In this document: positions 12,565-23,883 of the stretch, piece after piece
Position numbering within the stretch: position 1 is the stretch's first letter
Layout: each line of letters opens with the position of its first letter
Source of the DNA: Tragulus kanchil
Taxonomy: Eukaryota; Chordata; Mammalia; Artiodactyla; Tragulidae
NCBI GenBank assembly: GCA_022376925.1
Contig: JAIOJX010000025.1
Coordinates: forward strand, 142,311,301 to 142,375,300
Direction of reading: 5' to 3'
DNA: 64,000 nt
The notes under the pieces: model-generated
Told to the model about the DNA's origin: nothing
What the model saw: only the letters and a program-made list of their open reading frames with translations
Databases searched by the model: none
Translations under genes and position numbers: made by a program

Positions 12565-14801
12565 GTGATGGCTGAATATCTGTTAGTTCTGGGAATACAG
12601 CTAATGTTTTGGTGCAACAAGAGCAGGACAAAATGACATCACTGAATGCATCAGACCAAGGGAGGAAGACACATGAACCTGCCTTAGCCTGGGAATTCAA
12701 CTCAAAGGACACTGGACATTAGCTGGAACTCTCAGGAGTCACTCCATGAATCATCTGAGATATTTCAGTTAGGGAATGGACAAAGAAGATATTCCACAGG
12801 AGTGATTGGAACACCACAGTAATTTGGGGTTTGCAGCTATTATTTTGGATCCTTTTTTTTCTTTTACGCTAGTGCAATTTTAAATTGTTGTATGTTAGTA
12901 AGCAAGACTAATACTTTAGTGGATTCAATGTGAAATGTGTATGCATATCCCAATATTATACATGTATTGTAATATGTAATAATCTTGAACATATATTAAT
13001 TGTGAAGGTGCAGTTATCCCATTTACTGCATTACATTATATCTATAGGAAAGACAAGTAGGGAGCCCCAGTTTATATTAAAACTAAAAGAAATATAAAAC
13101 CTCTATAAATTAATATTTACTTTCTGAAATGCCAATTTGTTCTACATTGTATCTTTCCATTTTGCTATAATAACATTTATTACTTTTGCTTTTTTTTACT
13201 AAAACAAATCAGGAAAACATTTTTTTTTTTTCACTTCTGTAAGAATTTAAATTCCTGTTACTTTTTTAGAAATTGAGTTTCCTCTGTAAATTTGCACTCA
13301 GTAACCTTTGTATTAGGTCTATATGCAAAGAAATGCAAACTACAATATAAACATAAAGCTATTCATGCCAACACTATGTACAATGGTGAAATATTGGAAA
13401 AAAGGAAAATTACTAATATAAGGAAGATTTGAATGAAGATACATTTCAATAGTAGGCAATAAGGAAATAACTAAAATCAAGCTGGTTAGGTATCTTACAA
13501 GCAAAAGAAATATTTATAATATCATTGTTAATTGATTCACCAATGTACAAATTGGATTTCTGACATAATCATAAATGTTTAAAATGGTCATTAAGAACAC
13601 AGTATACAAGACAGTATATTGGTTATAGCTACTCCTGAGTGTTGAGATAACCTATTGTACTTCTTCTATGTTACAACATTAGAAAAAAAAACGTGATGGC
13701 TGAATATCTGTTAGTTCTGGGAATACAGCTAATGTTTTGGTGCAACAAGAGCAGGACAAAATGACATCACTGAATGCATCAGACCAAGGGAGGAAGACAC
13801 ATGAACCTGCCTTAGCCTGGGAATTCAACTCAAAGGACACTGGACATTAGCTGGAACTCTCAGGAGTCACTCCATGAATCATCTGAGATATTTCAGTTAG
13901 GGAATGGACAAAGAAGATATTCCACAGGAGTGATTGGAACACCACAGTAATTTGGGGTTTGCAGCTATTATTTTGGATCCTTTTTTTTCTTTTACGCTAG
14001 TGCAATTTTAAATTGTTGTATGTTAGTAAGCAAGACTAATACTTTAGTGGATTCAATGTGAAATGTGTATGCATATCCCAATATTATACATGTATTGTAA
14101 TATGTAATAATCTTGAACATATATTAATTGTGAAGGTGCAGTTATCCCATTTACTGCATTACATTATATCTATAGGAAAGACAAGTAGGGAGCCCCAGTT
14201 TATATTAAAACTAAAAGAAATATAAAACCTCTATAAATTAATATTTACTTTCTGAAATGCCAATTTGTTCTACATTGTATCTTTCCATTTTGCTATAATA
14301 ACATTTATTACTTTTGCTTTTTTTTACTAAAACAAATCAGGAAAACATTTTTTTTTTTTCACTTCTGTAAGAATTTAAATTCCTGTTACTTTTTTAGAAA
14401 TTGAGTTTCCTCTGTAAATTTGCACTCAGTAACCTTTGTATTAGGTCTATATGCAAAGAAATGCAAACTACAATATAAACATAAAGCTATTCATGCCAAC
14501 ACTATGTACAATGGTGAAATATTGGAAAAAAGGAAAATTACTAATATAAGGAAGATTTGAATGAAGATACATTTCAATAGTAGGCAATAAGGAAATAACT
14601 AAAATCAAGCTGGTTAGGTATCTTACAAGCAAAAGAAATATTTATAATATCATTGTTAATTGATTCACCAATGTACAAATTGGATTTCTGACATAATCAT
14701 AAATGTTTAAAATGGTCATTAAGAACACAGTATACAAGACAGTATATTGGTTATAGCTACTCCTGAGTGTTGAGATAACCTATTGTACTTCTTCTATGTT
14801 A
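12565..14801. repeat. Tandem duplication 5, period 1128
   Basis: Copy 1 is 12565-13673 and copy 2 is 13693-14801. A 19-base A-rich filler lies between. The copies run base for base through long T and A runs. The unit is AT-rich and mostly unclassified. The 117-codon minus frame at 12359-12712 straddles the left edge and has no recognisable domain. Confidence 0.96.
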
Positions 14802-15554
14802 TTCTTTTATATTTTAGTATATTTATTACATTTTGTATATTTTATTTTCAGTAAATTCCCAGTAATATATTTTAGCTCTGCAATTAGATAAAACCAACAA
14901 AAAAACCCAACACAAAACCAAACATAACAAGACTTTTAGGGAGAAATTTTGACTTGTGTTTTCAATATCTAGAATCCCAGACAATCATGGCCTTAGTGAA
15001 ATAATAAAAACATCTGTCTCTCCTAAAGTCTGAATTAAATAAGAAATATGACAGAAGTAGTACAGAATATTTTGGTCAAAATACATCCTGTTAGAGATAA
15101 AGTTAGTGTCTTCAAGTTAGTTGATTTAACACTGAACCGCAAAAGTTGATGCCCCCCTCCCCAGTAAAAGGTAAGGTTTGATCACTTCCAACGTGCCTGC
15201 CTTTGTGAAAGCAATCACATAGAGTTAGAAAAGTATGGCTCTTTCTTTGGTAGTTTGGCTGCTATGAGAAAAACAAAGAAGTAACAACTCACATATGCAT
15301 GTCAGGTTCTGCTGGTAAACTCAGTAGCTAAGTAAGTCACTAATCCTTGAAAAAGAAATGAGTTAAAAGCAGCATAGAGCAGAGGCTAGTTAGTGCTGTG
15401 CTTTTGACATTTCCTCCACATGTAATAAAGACACTGGAATTTAGAAAATATACACATGAATCACATCAGATATATGGACAAGCTCACTGTTTATGAATTA
15501 AATATACTCTCTTCTCTTTATGAACTTGTTACTAAATCTTCTTAAGTAATCCAA

Positions 15555-15735
15555 CCAAATTTAGAAAAAAAATGCAGAGCATTTATCAAAATCATTTTGA
15601 CATGCTAGATACAATAAAACTTTGAAATATGCTTCAGTTACTAATTATTCTTTAGTAACTAAGCCAAATTTAGAAAAAAATTCACAGTATTTATCAAAAT
15701 CATTCAGACATGATTGATATAATAAAGCTTCTAAA
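15555..15735. repeat. Diverged local direct repeat, period about 109
   Basis: The motif CCAAATTTAGAAAAAA begins at 15555 and again at 15664, and each is followed by a related TTTATCAAAATCATT and ATAATAAA-type stretch. Substitutions and small indels between the copies mark it as old, unlike the near-identical 1.1-kb duplications. Confidence 0.7.
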
Positions 15736-16536
15736 TATACCTATAATTTTGATATTGCTGTTAGAATGTATGCTCTAAAAGATATACACATTTTTAGTGT
15801 AAAAGACAAAACTATTTCCCTAAAGGAAAACTTAAAAGTGATTGTCACTTGTTTTTTTTTTTTTTTTTTTACAGAAATTAAGTGATGCTATATGGTTCTA
15901 ATATATATCATTTAATATATGTTGAACATCTTTCTATTGCAGCATATAGAAAATGATTTTTTTTATAAATGCAAAGTAGTCCATTGAACTGGCATGTTTT
16001 ATTTTGTTACTTAATTTTCCCTTGGTAAACTGAGAGGCAATATAGTTCAGCCAATAAATATTTTCTTTGCTTAGATCTTCTAAACCCTTGATATCAAAAT
16101 GTCTAGGCAAAGACAGCTAAATTTGTTATATATTCCAGAATTGGCACCCATAAAAATTTCAGCTGGAAAATTTCCCCGAAGTAATTTTTTTGTTTAGATT
16201 TCTAGCTTATTACAATTATTGTGTACTTCATTTACACTGAATTTGAATATAAAAAGATTCAAAAAATTTTTGATTAGTTATTCTAGCTATATACAATATT
16301 TAACTACATATAATTGTACAGTATTTCAGGAAAAATTTGGGAAAACATAATGAATTTGTGCTTGTTACAAAGCATAATTTTAATGTATTTCCAATTAAGA
16401 CATTTAATAAGTAAAAGAATAACTGGCATGTTTTGTTTAGAAGCATCTCTAACCACTTGTCCAACCAGAGCCTAAACAAAGAGAAACACTGTCCTGCTAG
16501 ACAATGCTTTCTCAAAGCAACACATTCTTTAAACAT

Positions 16537-16542
16537 AGTTAG
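16537..16542. repeat. Left target-site duplication AGTTAG of the solo LTR
   Basis: Matches 16995-17000 exactly and abuts the LTR end. Confidence 0.85.
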
Positions 16543-16994
16543 TGCGGGGACCTTCCGCAGAAAGGGAAGGCAACAGGGATTACTCCAGGCTGAACCGGGA
16601 GATCTCGGAGAAAAGTGAATCTTGATCTGTCCGCCCCGCAGCCCCCTGGCTGAAGGCAGGGGACAATCAGACGCGACAGGGGTTCCATCAAAGTAGTTCC
16701 ACTTTATTAGAGTAAACTAACAGTTTTTATAGGCAAACGAAAAGGGGGTTTGCAAGGGACTTCCTATTATTACACCAATCAAGCTAAAGGTCAAGCAACC
16801 ACGCATTTACATTGCAATAGGAACTCAGGTGAGCCGGCATTAGCGGAAACCAGGGGGATCAATCAGAAGTTTTGACAATGGACCTTAGATCACGCCCTGT
16901 CTCTTCCTGTCAGAGTCCTTTTAGTACCAAACTGCAAATATGTGCTTAAGCTTCCTTATGCTTGCAAAAGCCGTCTTTCCTTCAGGGCCCCACA
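16543..16994 (-). mobile_element. Solo LTR of a class II-like endogenous retrovirus
   Basis: A 452-bp element in reverse orientation, starting TGCGGGG and ending CCCCACA on the plus strand (TG...CA ends in either sense). It is flanked by a perfect 6-bp target duplication, AGTTAG, at 16537-16542 and 16995-17000. Read on the minus strand it has a TATAAAAA box at about 16728 and an AATAAAG polyadenylation signal near 16705, in LTR order U3-R-U5. No internal retroviral sequence adjoins it. A 6-bp duplication and this LTR size fit class II (ERV2/beta-like) elements; the family name is not certain. Confidence 0.85.
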
Positions 16995-17000
16995 AGTTAG
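16995..17000. repeat. Right target-site duplication AGTTAG of the solo LTR
   Basis: Matches 16537-16542 exactly. It is itself repeated at 18120-18125 in copy 2 of tandem duplication 6. Confidence 0.85.
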
Positions 17001-17046
17001 AGGCTTCATTATGTCAGAATTTCCAACCTACATGTTTAAGGAAATA

Positions 17047-17170
17047 GCTCACTCATTCATCCATCTATGAACATATAACTTCCAATGCTTCAATTACAGT
17101 GATAAATACTAAGAATATATATATATATGTGTGTGTCAGACATGACCTCTGTCTTCTAGGATTTAATAGA
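17047..17170 (+). mobile_element. Possible old L2/MIR-like fragment (duplicate at 18172-18295)
   Basis: CACTCATTCATCCATC followed by a stretch ending ACCTCTGTCTTCTAGGATTT resembles the common L2/MIR 3' pattern, broken by an (AT)n(GT)n microsatellite at about 17116-17137. Highly diverged, so the call is tentative. Confidence 0.35.
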
Positions 17171-17734
17171 AACTGTATCATAAAACAGTAACTGTAGCAT
17201 AGTCCACATCACCTATGGTAAGCCTTGTCTAACTGGGCCATTTAAATAATACATTCTACAAACTTATACCACCACAGGATTTATACCTTGAGTCAATGTG
17301 TGAATTACATAATTATCTGATTACTAATATAAAATAGGCAAATAATGAAGTATTCAGATGTGTCCTCAGAAACCCTCCATTTTAATGTTTAATGTTTATG
17401 GTATATATTCTACCCATCCTTCTCTCTACTCCCTTAGACAAGCTGTATTTTCATGACCATGAGATTAACTATTCATCTATCTATATGTAGAAATATCAAT
17501 CTGTCATCCCCTTTTTCCTATCTATGTATCTATCATGAAAATACTATCCATTACATATCTGTTACATCATGTCTTACTCTTAGCTAATGGATTAATGACC
17601 TACTGAAAGTGATTTTTTAAAATCTATTCACTTATATACATCATGCTCATCTTACCTCAAGGTATTTTGCCCAAAATTTGCTATGAAGTATTTTAAGATA
17701 ATAAGCACATACTACTTTTCATATCATGTCCACT

Positions 17735-17934
17735 AGGAGAGGTATACACTGCTATATTTAAAATGGGTAAGAAGAACCTGTTACATAGCACAGGGAACTC
17801 TGCTAAATGTGATGTGGCAGCGTGGATGGTAGGGGAGTTTGAGAAAGAATGAGTACAAATACACCAGTGACTGAGTCCCTTTGCTGTGCACCTGAAACTA
17901 CTGCATGGTTAATCAGCTATACTCCAATACAAAA
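17735..17934 (+). mobile_element. L1 3' UTR fragment, copy A
   Basis: GGTATACACTGCTATATTTA through CTATACTCCAATACAAAA is a typical artiodactyl L1 3' UTR. The same fragment recurs at about 18860-19075 and 19953-20168 because tandem duplications 6 and 7 overlap here. Confidence 0.8.
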
Positions 17935-18859
17935 AAATTAAAGATTCGAATAGATCAGTGCCCATTAGCGGAAACCAGGGGGATCAATCAGAAGTTTTGA
18001 CAATGGACCTTAGATCACGCCCTGTCTCTTCCTGTCAGAGTCCTTTTAGTACCAAACTGCAAATATGTGCTTAAGCTTCCTTATGCTTGCAAAAGCCGTC
18101 TTTCCTTCAGGGCCCCACAAGTTAGAGGCTTCATTATGTCAGAATTTCCAACCTACATGTTTAAGGAAATAGCTCACTCATTCATCCATCTATGAACATA
18201 TAACTTCCAATGCTTCAATTACAGTGATAAATACTAAGAATATATATATATATGTGTGTGTCAGACATGACCTCTGTCTTCTAGGATTTAATAGAAACTG
18301 TATCATAAAACAGTAACTGTAGCATAGTCCACATCACCTATGGTAAGCCTTGTCTAACTGGGCCATTTAAATAATACATTCTACAAACTTATACCACCAC
18401 AGGATTTATACCTTGAGTCAATGTGTGAATTACATAATTATCTGATTACTAATATAAAATAGGCAAATAATGAAGTATTCAGATGTGTCCTCAGAAACCC
18501 TCCATTTTAATGTTTAATGTTTATGGTATATATTCTACCCATCCTTCTCTCTACTCCCTTAGACAAGCTGTATTTTCATGACCATGAGATTAACTATTCA
18601 TCTATCTATATGTAGAAATATCAATCTGTCATCCCCTTTTTCCTATCTATGTATCTATCATGAAAATACTATCCATTACATATCTGTTACATCATGTCTT
18701 ACTCTTAGCTAATGGATTAATGACCTACTGAAAGTGATTTTTTAAAATCTATTCACTTATATACATCATGCTCATCTTACCTCAAGGTATTTTGCCCAAA
18801 ATTTGCTATGAAGTATTTTAAGATAATAAGCACATACTACTTTTCATATCATGTCCACT

Positions 18860-19075
18860 AGGAGAGGTATACACTGCTATATTTAAAATGGGTAAGAAGA
18901 ACCTGTTACATAGCACAGGGAACTCTGCTAAATGTGATGTGGCAGCGTGGATGGTAGGGGAGTTTGAGAAAGAATGAGTACAAATACACCAGTGACTGAG
19001 TCCCTTTGCTGTGCACCTGAAACTACTGCATGGTTAATCAGCTATACTCCAATACAAAATAAAAAGCTTTAAAAA
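18860..19075 (+). mobile_element. L1 3' UTR fragment, copy B
   Basis: Duplicate of 17735-17934. Here the A-rich end continues through AATAAAAAGCTTTAAAAAAA, the complete form. Confidence 0.8.
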
Positions 19076-19952
19076 AATGAAGCAAAATCAATAACCAACA
19101 TTCTCCACCAGAATCTTGAAAAATATGCATAGTAATCTTCACAATTCCAATCAAATGTAAGTAAAAATAATTTAATTTATATATGGTGGGCAAGATGAAT
19201 ATAAACTATATATATATTTGCCCCTTGAACTGGCAACATGAGAATCATTATTTGGAAACTTTCCTTAAATGGATAATCTCCAGCCTCAGTCTGGATATGC
19301 ATTTAAAAATCTTTAGGTGTCATATTACTGGTGTAATAAAATTAAGAAGCACTATTCTGTAGAATTTTGTGATGACTGAAAAGAATGAAGTAAAGTTACA
19401 ACGAGAGATAAAGTGCTAAAAGGAATGGCAGGTTAAACAGCAGACACATGGCAGTGGCGGAGAATGGATGGGAACGTAGGCAGATGAGCTGCTTTGATTG
19501 CGTTCCTTTAGGATAGATAAAGCAATAATCCTGAATCTTTCTCAGATGCTCATGTTGGGCTCCTTAACTCAGGCAAAATAAAATTATACATCCTGGAGCT
19601 ACAAGTCACTGACCTAGGTGGTGTCTTTAGTAAGCTGAATGGGCTAAGGCCTTTTTGAACAATCATCAACTGCATTTTGTTTCTGTTATACATACATAGC
19701 AATGAGTGAATGATAAAGCCACCAGGAACATAAACCCTACCCTTTCATGAATCTTGGAGGAAAGTCCTCATTTTAAGTAGACCTTGTTAACTTCCTTTTA
19801 TTCTTAATGGATATGACCTACTGAAAGTGATTTTTTAAAATCTATTCACTTATATACATCATGCTCATCTTACCTCAAGGTATTTTGCCCAAAATTTGCT
19901 ATGAAGTATTTTAAGATAATAAGCACATACTACTTTTCATATCATGTCCACT

Positions 19953-20168
19953 AGGAGAGGTATACACTGCTATATTTAAAATGGGTAAGAAGAACCTGTT
20001 ACATAGCACAGGGAACTCTGCTAAATGTGATGTGGCAGCGTGGATGGTAGGGGAGTTTGAGAAAGAATGAGTACAAATACACCAGTGACTGAGTCCCTTT
20101 GCTGTGCACCTGAAACTACTGCATGGTTAATCAGCTATACTCCAATACAAAATAAAAAGCTTTAAAAA
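19953..20168 (+). mobile_element. L1 3' UTR fragment, copy C
   Basis: Third copy of the same L1 3' UTR, created by tandem duplication 7. Confidence 0.8.
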
Positions 20169-21139
20169 AATGAAGCAAAATCAATAACCAACATTCTCCA
20201 CCAGAATCTTGAAAAATATGCATAGTAATCTTCACAATTCCAATCAAATGTAAGTAAAAATAATTTAATTTATATATGGTGGGCAAGATGAATATAAACT
20301 ATATATATATTTGCCCCTTGAACTGGCAACATGAGAATCATTATTTGGAAACTTTCCTTAAATGGATAATCTCCAGCCTCAGTCTGGATATGCATTTAAA
20401 AATCTTTAGGTGTCATATTACTGGTGTAATAAAATTAAGAAGCACTATTCTGTAGAATTTTGTGATGACTGAAAAGAATGAAGTAAAGTTACAACGAGAG
20501 ATAAAGTGCTAAAAGGAATGGCAGGTTAAACAGCAGACACATGGCAGTGGCGGAGAATGGATGGGAACGTAGGCAGATGAGCTGCTTTGATTGCGTTCCT
20601 TTAGGATAGATAAAGCAATAATCCTGAATCTTTCTCAGATGCTCATGTTGGGCTCCTTAACTCAGGCAAAATAAAATTATACATCCTGGAGCTACAAGTC
20701 ACTGACCTAGGTGGTGTCTTTAGTAAGCTGAATGGGCTAAGGCCTTTTTGAACAATCATCAACTGCATTTTGTTTCTGTTATACATACATAGCAATGAGT
20801 GAATGATAAAGCCACCAGGAACATAAACCCTACCCTTTCATGAATCTTGGAGGAAAGTCCTCAGTGAACATTTTAAGTAGACTTGTTAACTTCCTAATTC
20901 GTACTACTGTAGAACTCAGCTTCTGCCTTGTGGATCACATGCCTGTCTCCTGGTAAGACCTGCTCCATGAAAACAGAAACCAGCTATGTTTCTGTAGCTT
21001 TAATCCATGGCACTGTGCCTACACACAGCAGGTTCTCTGTACCTTCTTAATTAGGGAAGAACTGATTGGTTAAGCGACAGAGTGAATGACAGACTAAATA
21101 GTTTAAGAAAGATTTTACTTGACCTCACAGTATAACAAG

Positions 21140-23328
21140 GAGAGAAGGGAGACCCATGTCCTCAGTGGTGGCATGGAGACAGCCATTAAGCTACAGGTGT
21201 CCATGCCTTGATTTTTCAAGAGGCAGCTGCTCCATTCCCTCAGCAGGCAATGCTAGCTACTCTATCGCTGGATAGCCCCAGGGAAGGCCACAGAAAGGGC
21301 AACTGCCACTTTCAATCACAGAAAGAGCAGGCTACCCAGTCTATTTCCTATGCATATTCCATACAACTTCTGAACATAAACCAGAACATATAAAATAATT
21401 ATATTGAATTGTGTTGTCCTCTCTGCTATAGCCAGGGTTGTTGGGTAGTGTAGATGCACATTAGAGAGTTACAGGAGCTTGTTTGAAAACAGAAAGAGAG
21501 AGATGCAAAGTAACGTAAGTAAAATCATAAAATGAATTTTATGTATCATTAATTCTGATAACTGATTTTATTGCTTTGGAAAATTATTATGGCAGTCTGC
21601 TACAAAATACTTAACCTAATTTAAATTTCAGAACACAGTTTTTGGCAAATCACTAGAAGCAATATTTTTAATCAATGAAGTGGATCTAATTTGGATTTCA
21701 GATGCACTGAGAGAGAAAAATGAAAATTTCCTAAGGTAAGCACTTTGTATTTCACAGCTGTGTTTTAAATGTTGTTACAAGGAGCAAAATTAAATAATGG
21801 CTTTTCATTTCTATACAGAAAACCACAAAAGATCAAAATATATAAACTATTTCCTTGCTGGAATATTTTAATTGATATTTTATACAGTCATTATTGTTGC
21901 CAGAAATATTTTATGACCACTGTGTGCAATAGTTTTGCCAAGAACCACATCATGTTGAGTTCTGTTAAAATAAATAAGAAAAAAACACCTAGTAAGTAGG
22001 CTTTAAAAAATAGGTTATTAAAATTGCTATCACTTTGCTCTAACCAACAACTTAGCTACAACAAGTTGATTCTCAGAAGTTTAAACCAGGAAAGACAGGT
22101 TCACATTGTTTCCTAAAGTTTAATTTTCCCAGTTGGTTCAGATTTTTTTGATAGCACCAGTTTTTTTTTTTTGTTTTTTTTTTTTCAAAAGGTTTGGCTG
22201 CACTAAACATGGATGCTATAAATGTAGGTTTCAATTTAGTGAGAGAAGGGAGACCCATGTCCTCAGTGGTGGCATGGAGACAGCCATTAAGAGTGTCCAT
22301 GCCTTGATTTTTCAAGAGGCAGCTGCTCCATTCCCTCAGCAGGCAATGCTAGCTACTCTATCGCTGGATAGCCCCAGGGAAGGCCACAGAAAGGGCAACT
22401 GCCACTTTCAATCACAGAAAGAGCAGGCTACCCAGTCTATTTCCTATGCATATTCCATACAACTTCTGAACATAAACCAGAACATATAAAATAATTATAT
22501 TGAATTGTGTTGTCCTCTCTGCTATAGCCAGGGTTGTTGGGTAGTGTAGATGCACATTAGAGAGTTACAGGAGCTTGTTTGAAAACAGAAAGAGAGAGAT
22601 GCAAAGTAACGTAAGTAAAATCATAAAATGAATTTTATGTATCATTAATTCTGATAACTGATTTTATTGCTTTGGAAAATTATTATGGCAGTCTGCTACA
22701 AAATACTTAACCTAATTTAAATTTCAGAACACAGTTTTTGGCAAATCACTAGAAGCAATATTTTTAATCAATGAAGTGGATCTAATTTGGATTTCAGATG
22801 CACTGAGAGAGAAAAATGAAAATTTCCTAAGGTAAGCACTTTGTATTTCACAGCTGTGTTTTAAATGTTGTTACAAGGAGCAAAATTAAATAATGGCTTT
22901 TCATTTCTATACAGAAAACCACAAAAGATCAAAATATATAAACTATTTCCTTGCTGGAATATTTTAATTGATATTTTATACAGTCATTATTGTTGCCAGA
23001 AATATTTTATGACCACTGTGTGCAATAGTTTTGCCAAGAACCACATCATGTTGAGTTCTGTTAAAATAAATAAGAAAAAAACACCTAGTAAGTAGGCTTT
23101 AAAAAATAGGTTATTAAAATTGCTATCACTTTGCTCTAACCAACAACTTAGCTACAACAAGTTGATTCTCAGAAGTTTAAACCAGGAAAGACAGGTTCAC
23201 ATTGTTTCCTAAAGTTTAATTTTCCCAGTTGGTTCAGATTTTTTTGATAGCACCAGTTTTTTTTTTTGTTTTTTTTTTTCCAAAAGGTTTGGCTGCACTA
23301 AACATGGATGCTATAAATGTAGGTTTCA
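21140..23328. repeat. Tandem duplication 8, period 1095-1101
   Basis: Copy 1 is 21140-22233 and copy 2 is 22241-23328, with a 7-base filler. Differences are a 5-base loss near the start of copy 2 (about 22290) and changed T-run lengths near 22162-22185 versus 23258-23279. Short frames of 61 and 76 codons recur only because of the duplication. Confidence 0.96.
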
Positions 23329-23351
23329 TACTGTTAAGAAAGACAGACTCT

Positions 23352-23606
23352 GGGGCTTCCCCGATGGTCCAGTGGGTAAAGAGTTCACCTTGCAGTGTAA
23401 GGGGCGTGGGTTTGATCCCTGGCACAAAAAGATCCTATACACTGTGAAGCGACTGGACCCATGTATCCAATTACGAGCCAGCGCTCTGGGGTGCATGCAC
23501 CCAGAGCTGATACTATGCAGTGGGAGAGGCCACTGCGATGAGAGGCTCACACAGACAAGCGAGTTAAGATGGAAGAAAATAAATAAATGAAGGACCAATA
23601 AAAGAG
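23352..23606 (+). mobile_element. CHR-type tRNA-derived SINE
   Basis: Starts GGGGCTTCCCCGATGGTCCA, then the body GAGCCAGCGCTCTGGGGTGC, and ends with GAAAATAAATAAATGAAGGA. A C-rich low-complexity tract follows at 23607-23632. It lies just right of duplication 8 and is single-copy. Confidence 0.87.
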
Positions 23607-23883
23607 CTGCCCCCACCCCCCCCCACCTCCGCCACCAAAGATTCTACTTTCCTATTTGTTTACCTACATGTGAGAAAAGGCAATGTTCATATGTTCAGTC
23701 AGTTGACAACTTGCTGTGAAATATAGGCAGCAATCACGGAAACCTGGCTTTGTTTTATTCCTAGAGCAGTCACCCATGATACTAGATGATAAAGCTATCC
23801 ATTGCACTTAACCTAAAACCTGGATGAGGTCAGTGGCTGTCAGCATGGAAGCAGTCAGTACTGCATAAATTGGCCCTTCCTCT

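Larger units (their letters stand above)
14802..16542. other. AT-rich sequence with one old local duplication
   Basis: No gene is supported. It contains an imperfect ~85-base repeat with period about 109 (first copy near 15555-15620, second near 15664-15735) and a T17-18 run near 15852-15869. The 78- and 61-codon frames at the right edge have no recognisable features, and the latter runs into the LTR. Confidence 0.5.
16838..19059. repeat. Tandem duplication 6, period 1125
   Basis: Copy 1 is 16838-17934 and copy 2 is 17963-19059, with an A-rich 28-base filler between. The left breakpoint lies inside the solo LTR, so 17963-18119 is an LTR stump missing its left 295 bases. The right breakpoint lies at the 3' end of an L1 fragment. 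Confidence 0.96.
18722..20895. repeat. Tandem duplication 7, period about 1093
   Basis: Copy 1 is 18722-19796 and copy 2 is 19815-20895. The filler TTTATTCTTAATGGATAT at 19797-19814 is a degraded version of the true left flank of the unit (18703-18721). The last bases of copy 1 also lack a short GTGAAC-containing piece present in copy 2 at about 20864. It overlaps copy 2 of duplication 6. Confidence 0.96.

Noticed and set aside
12359..12712. 117-codon minus frame as a gene
   Set aside because: No recognisable motif. It crosses a duplication breakpoint, and only its right part recurs at the second copy.
22133..22489. 118-codon plus frame, the longest in the window
   Set aside because: It reads through poly-T and crosses the artificial-looking junction at 22234-22240, so the frame exists only because of the joint.
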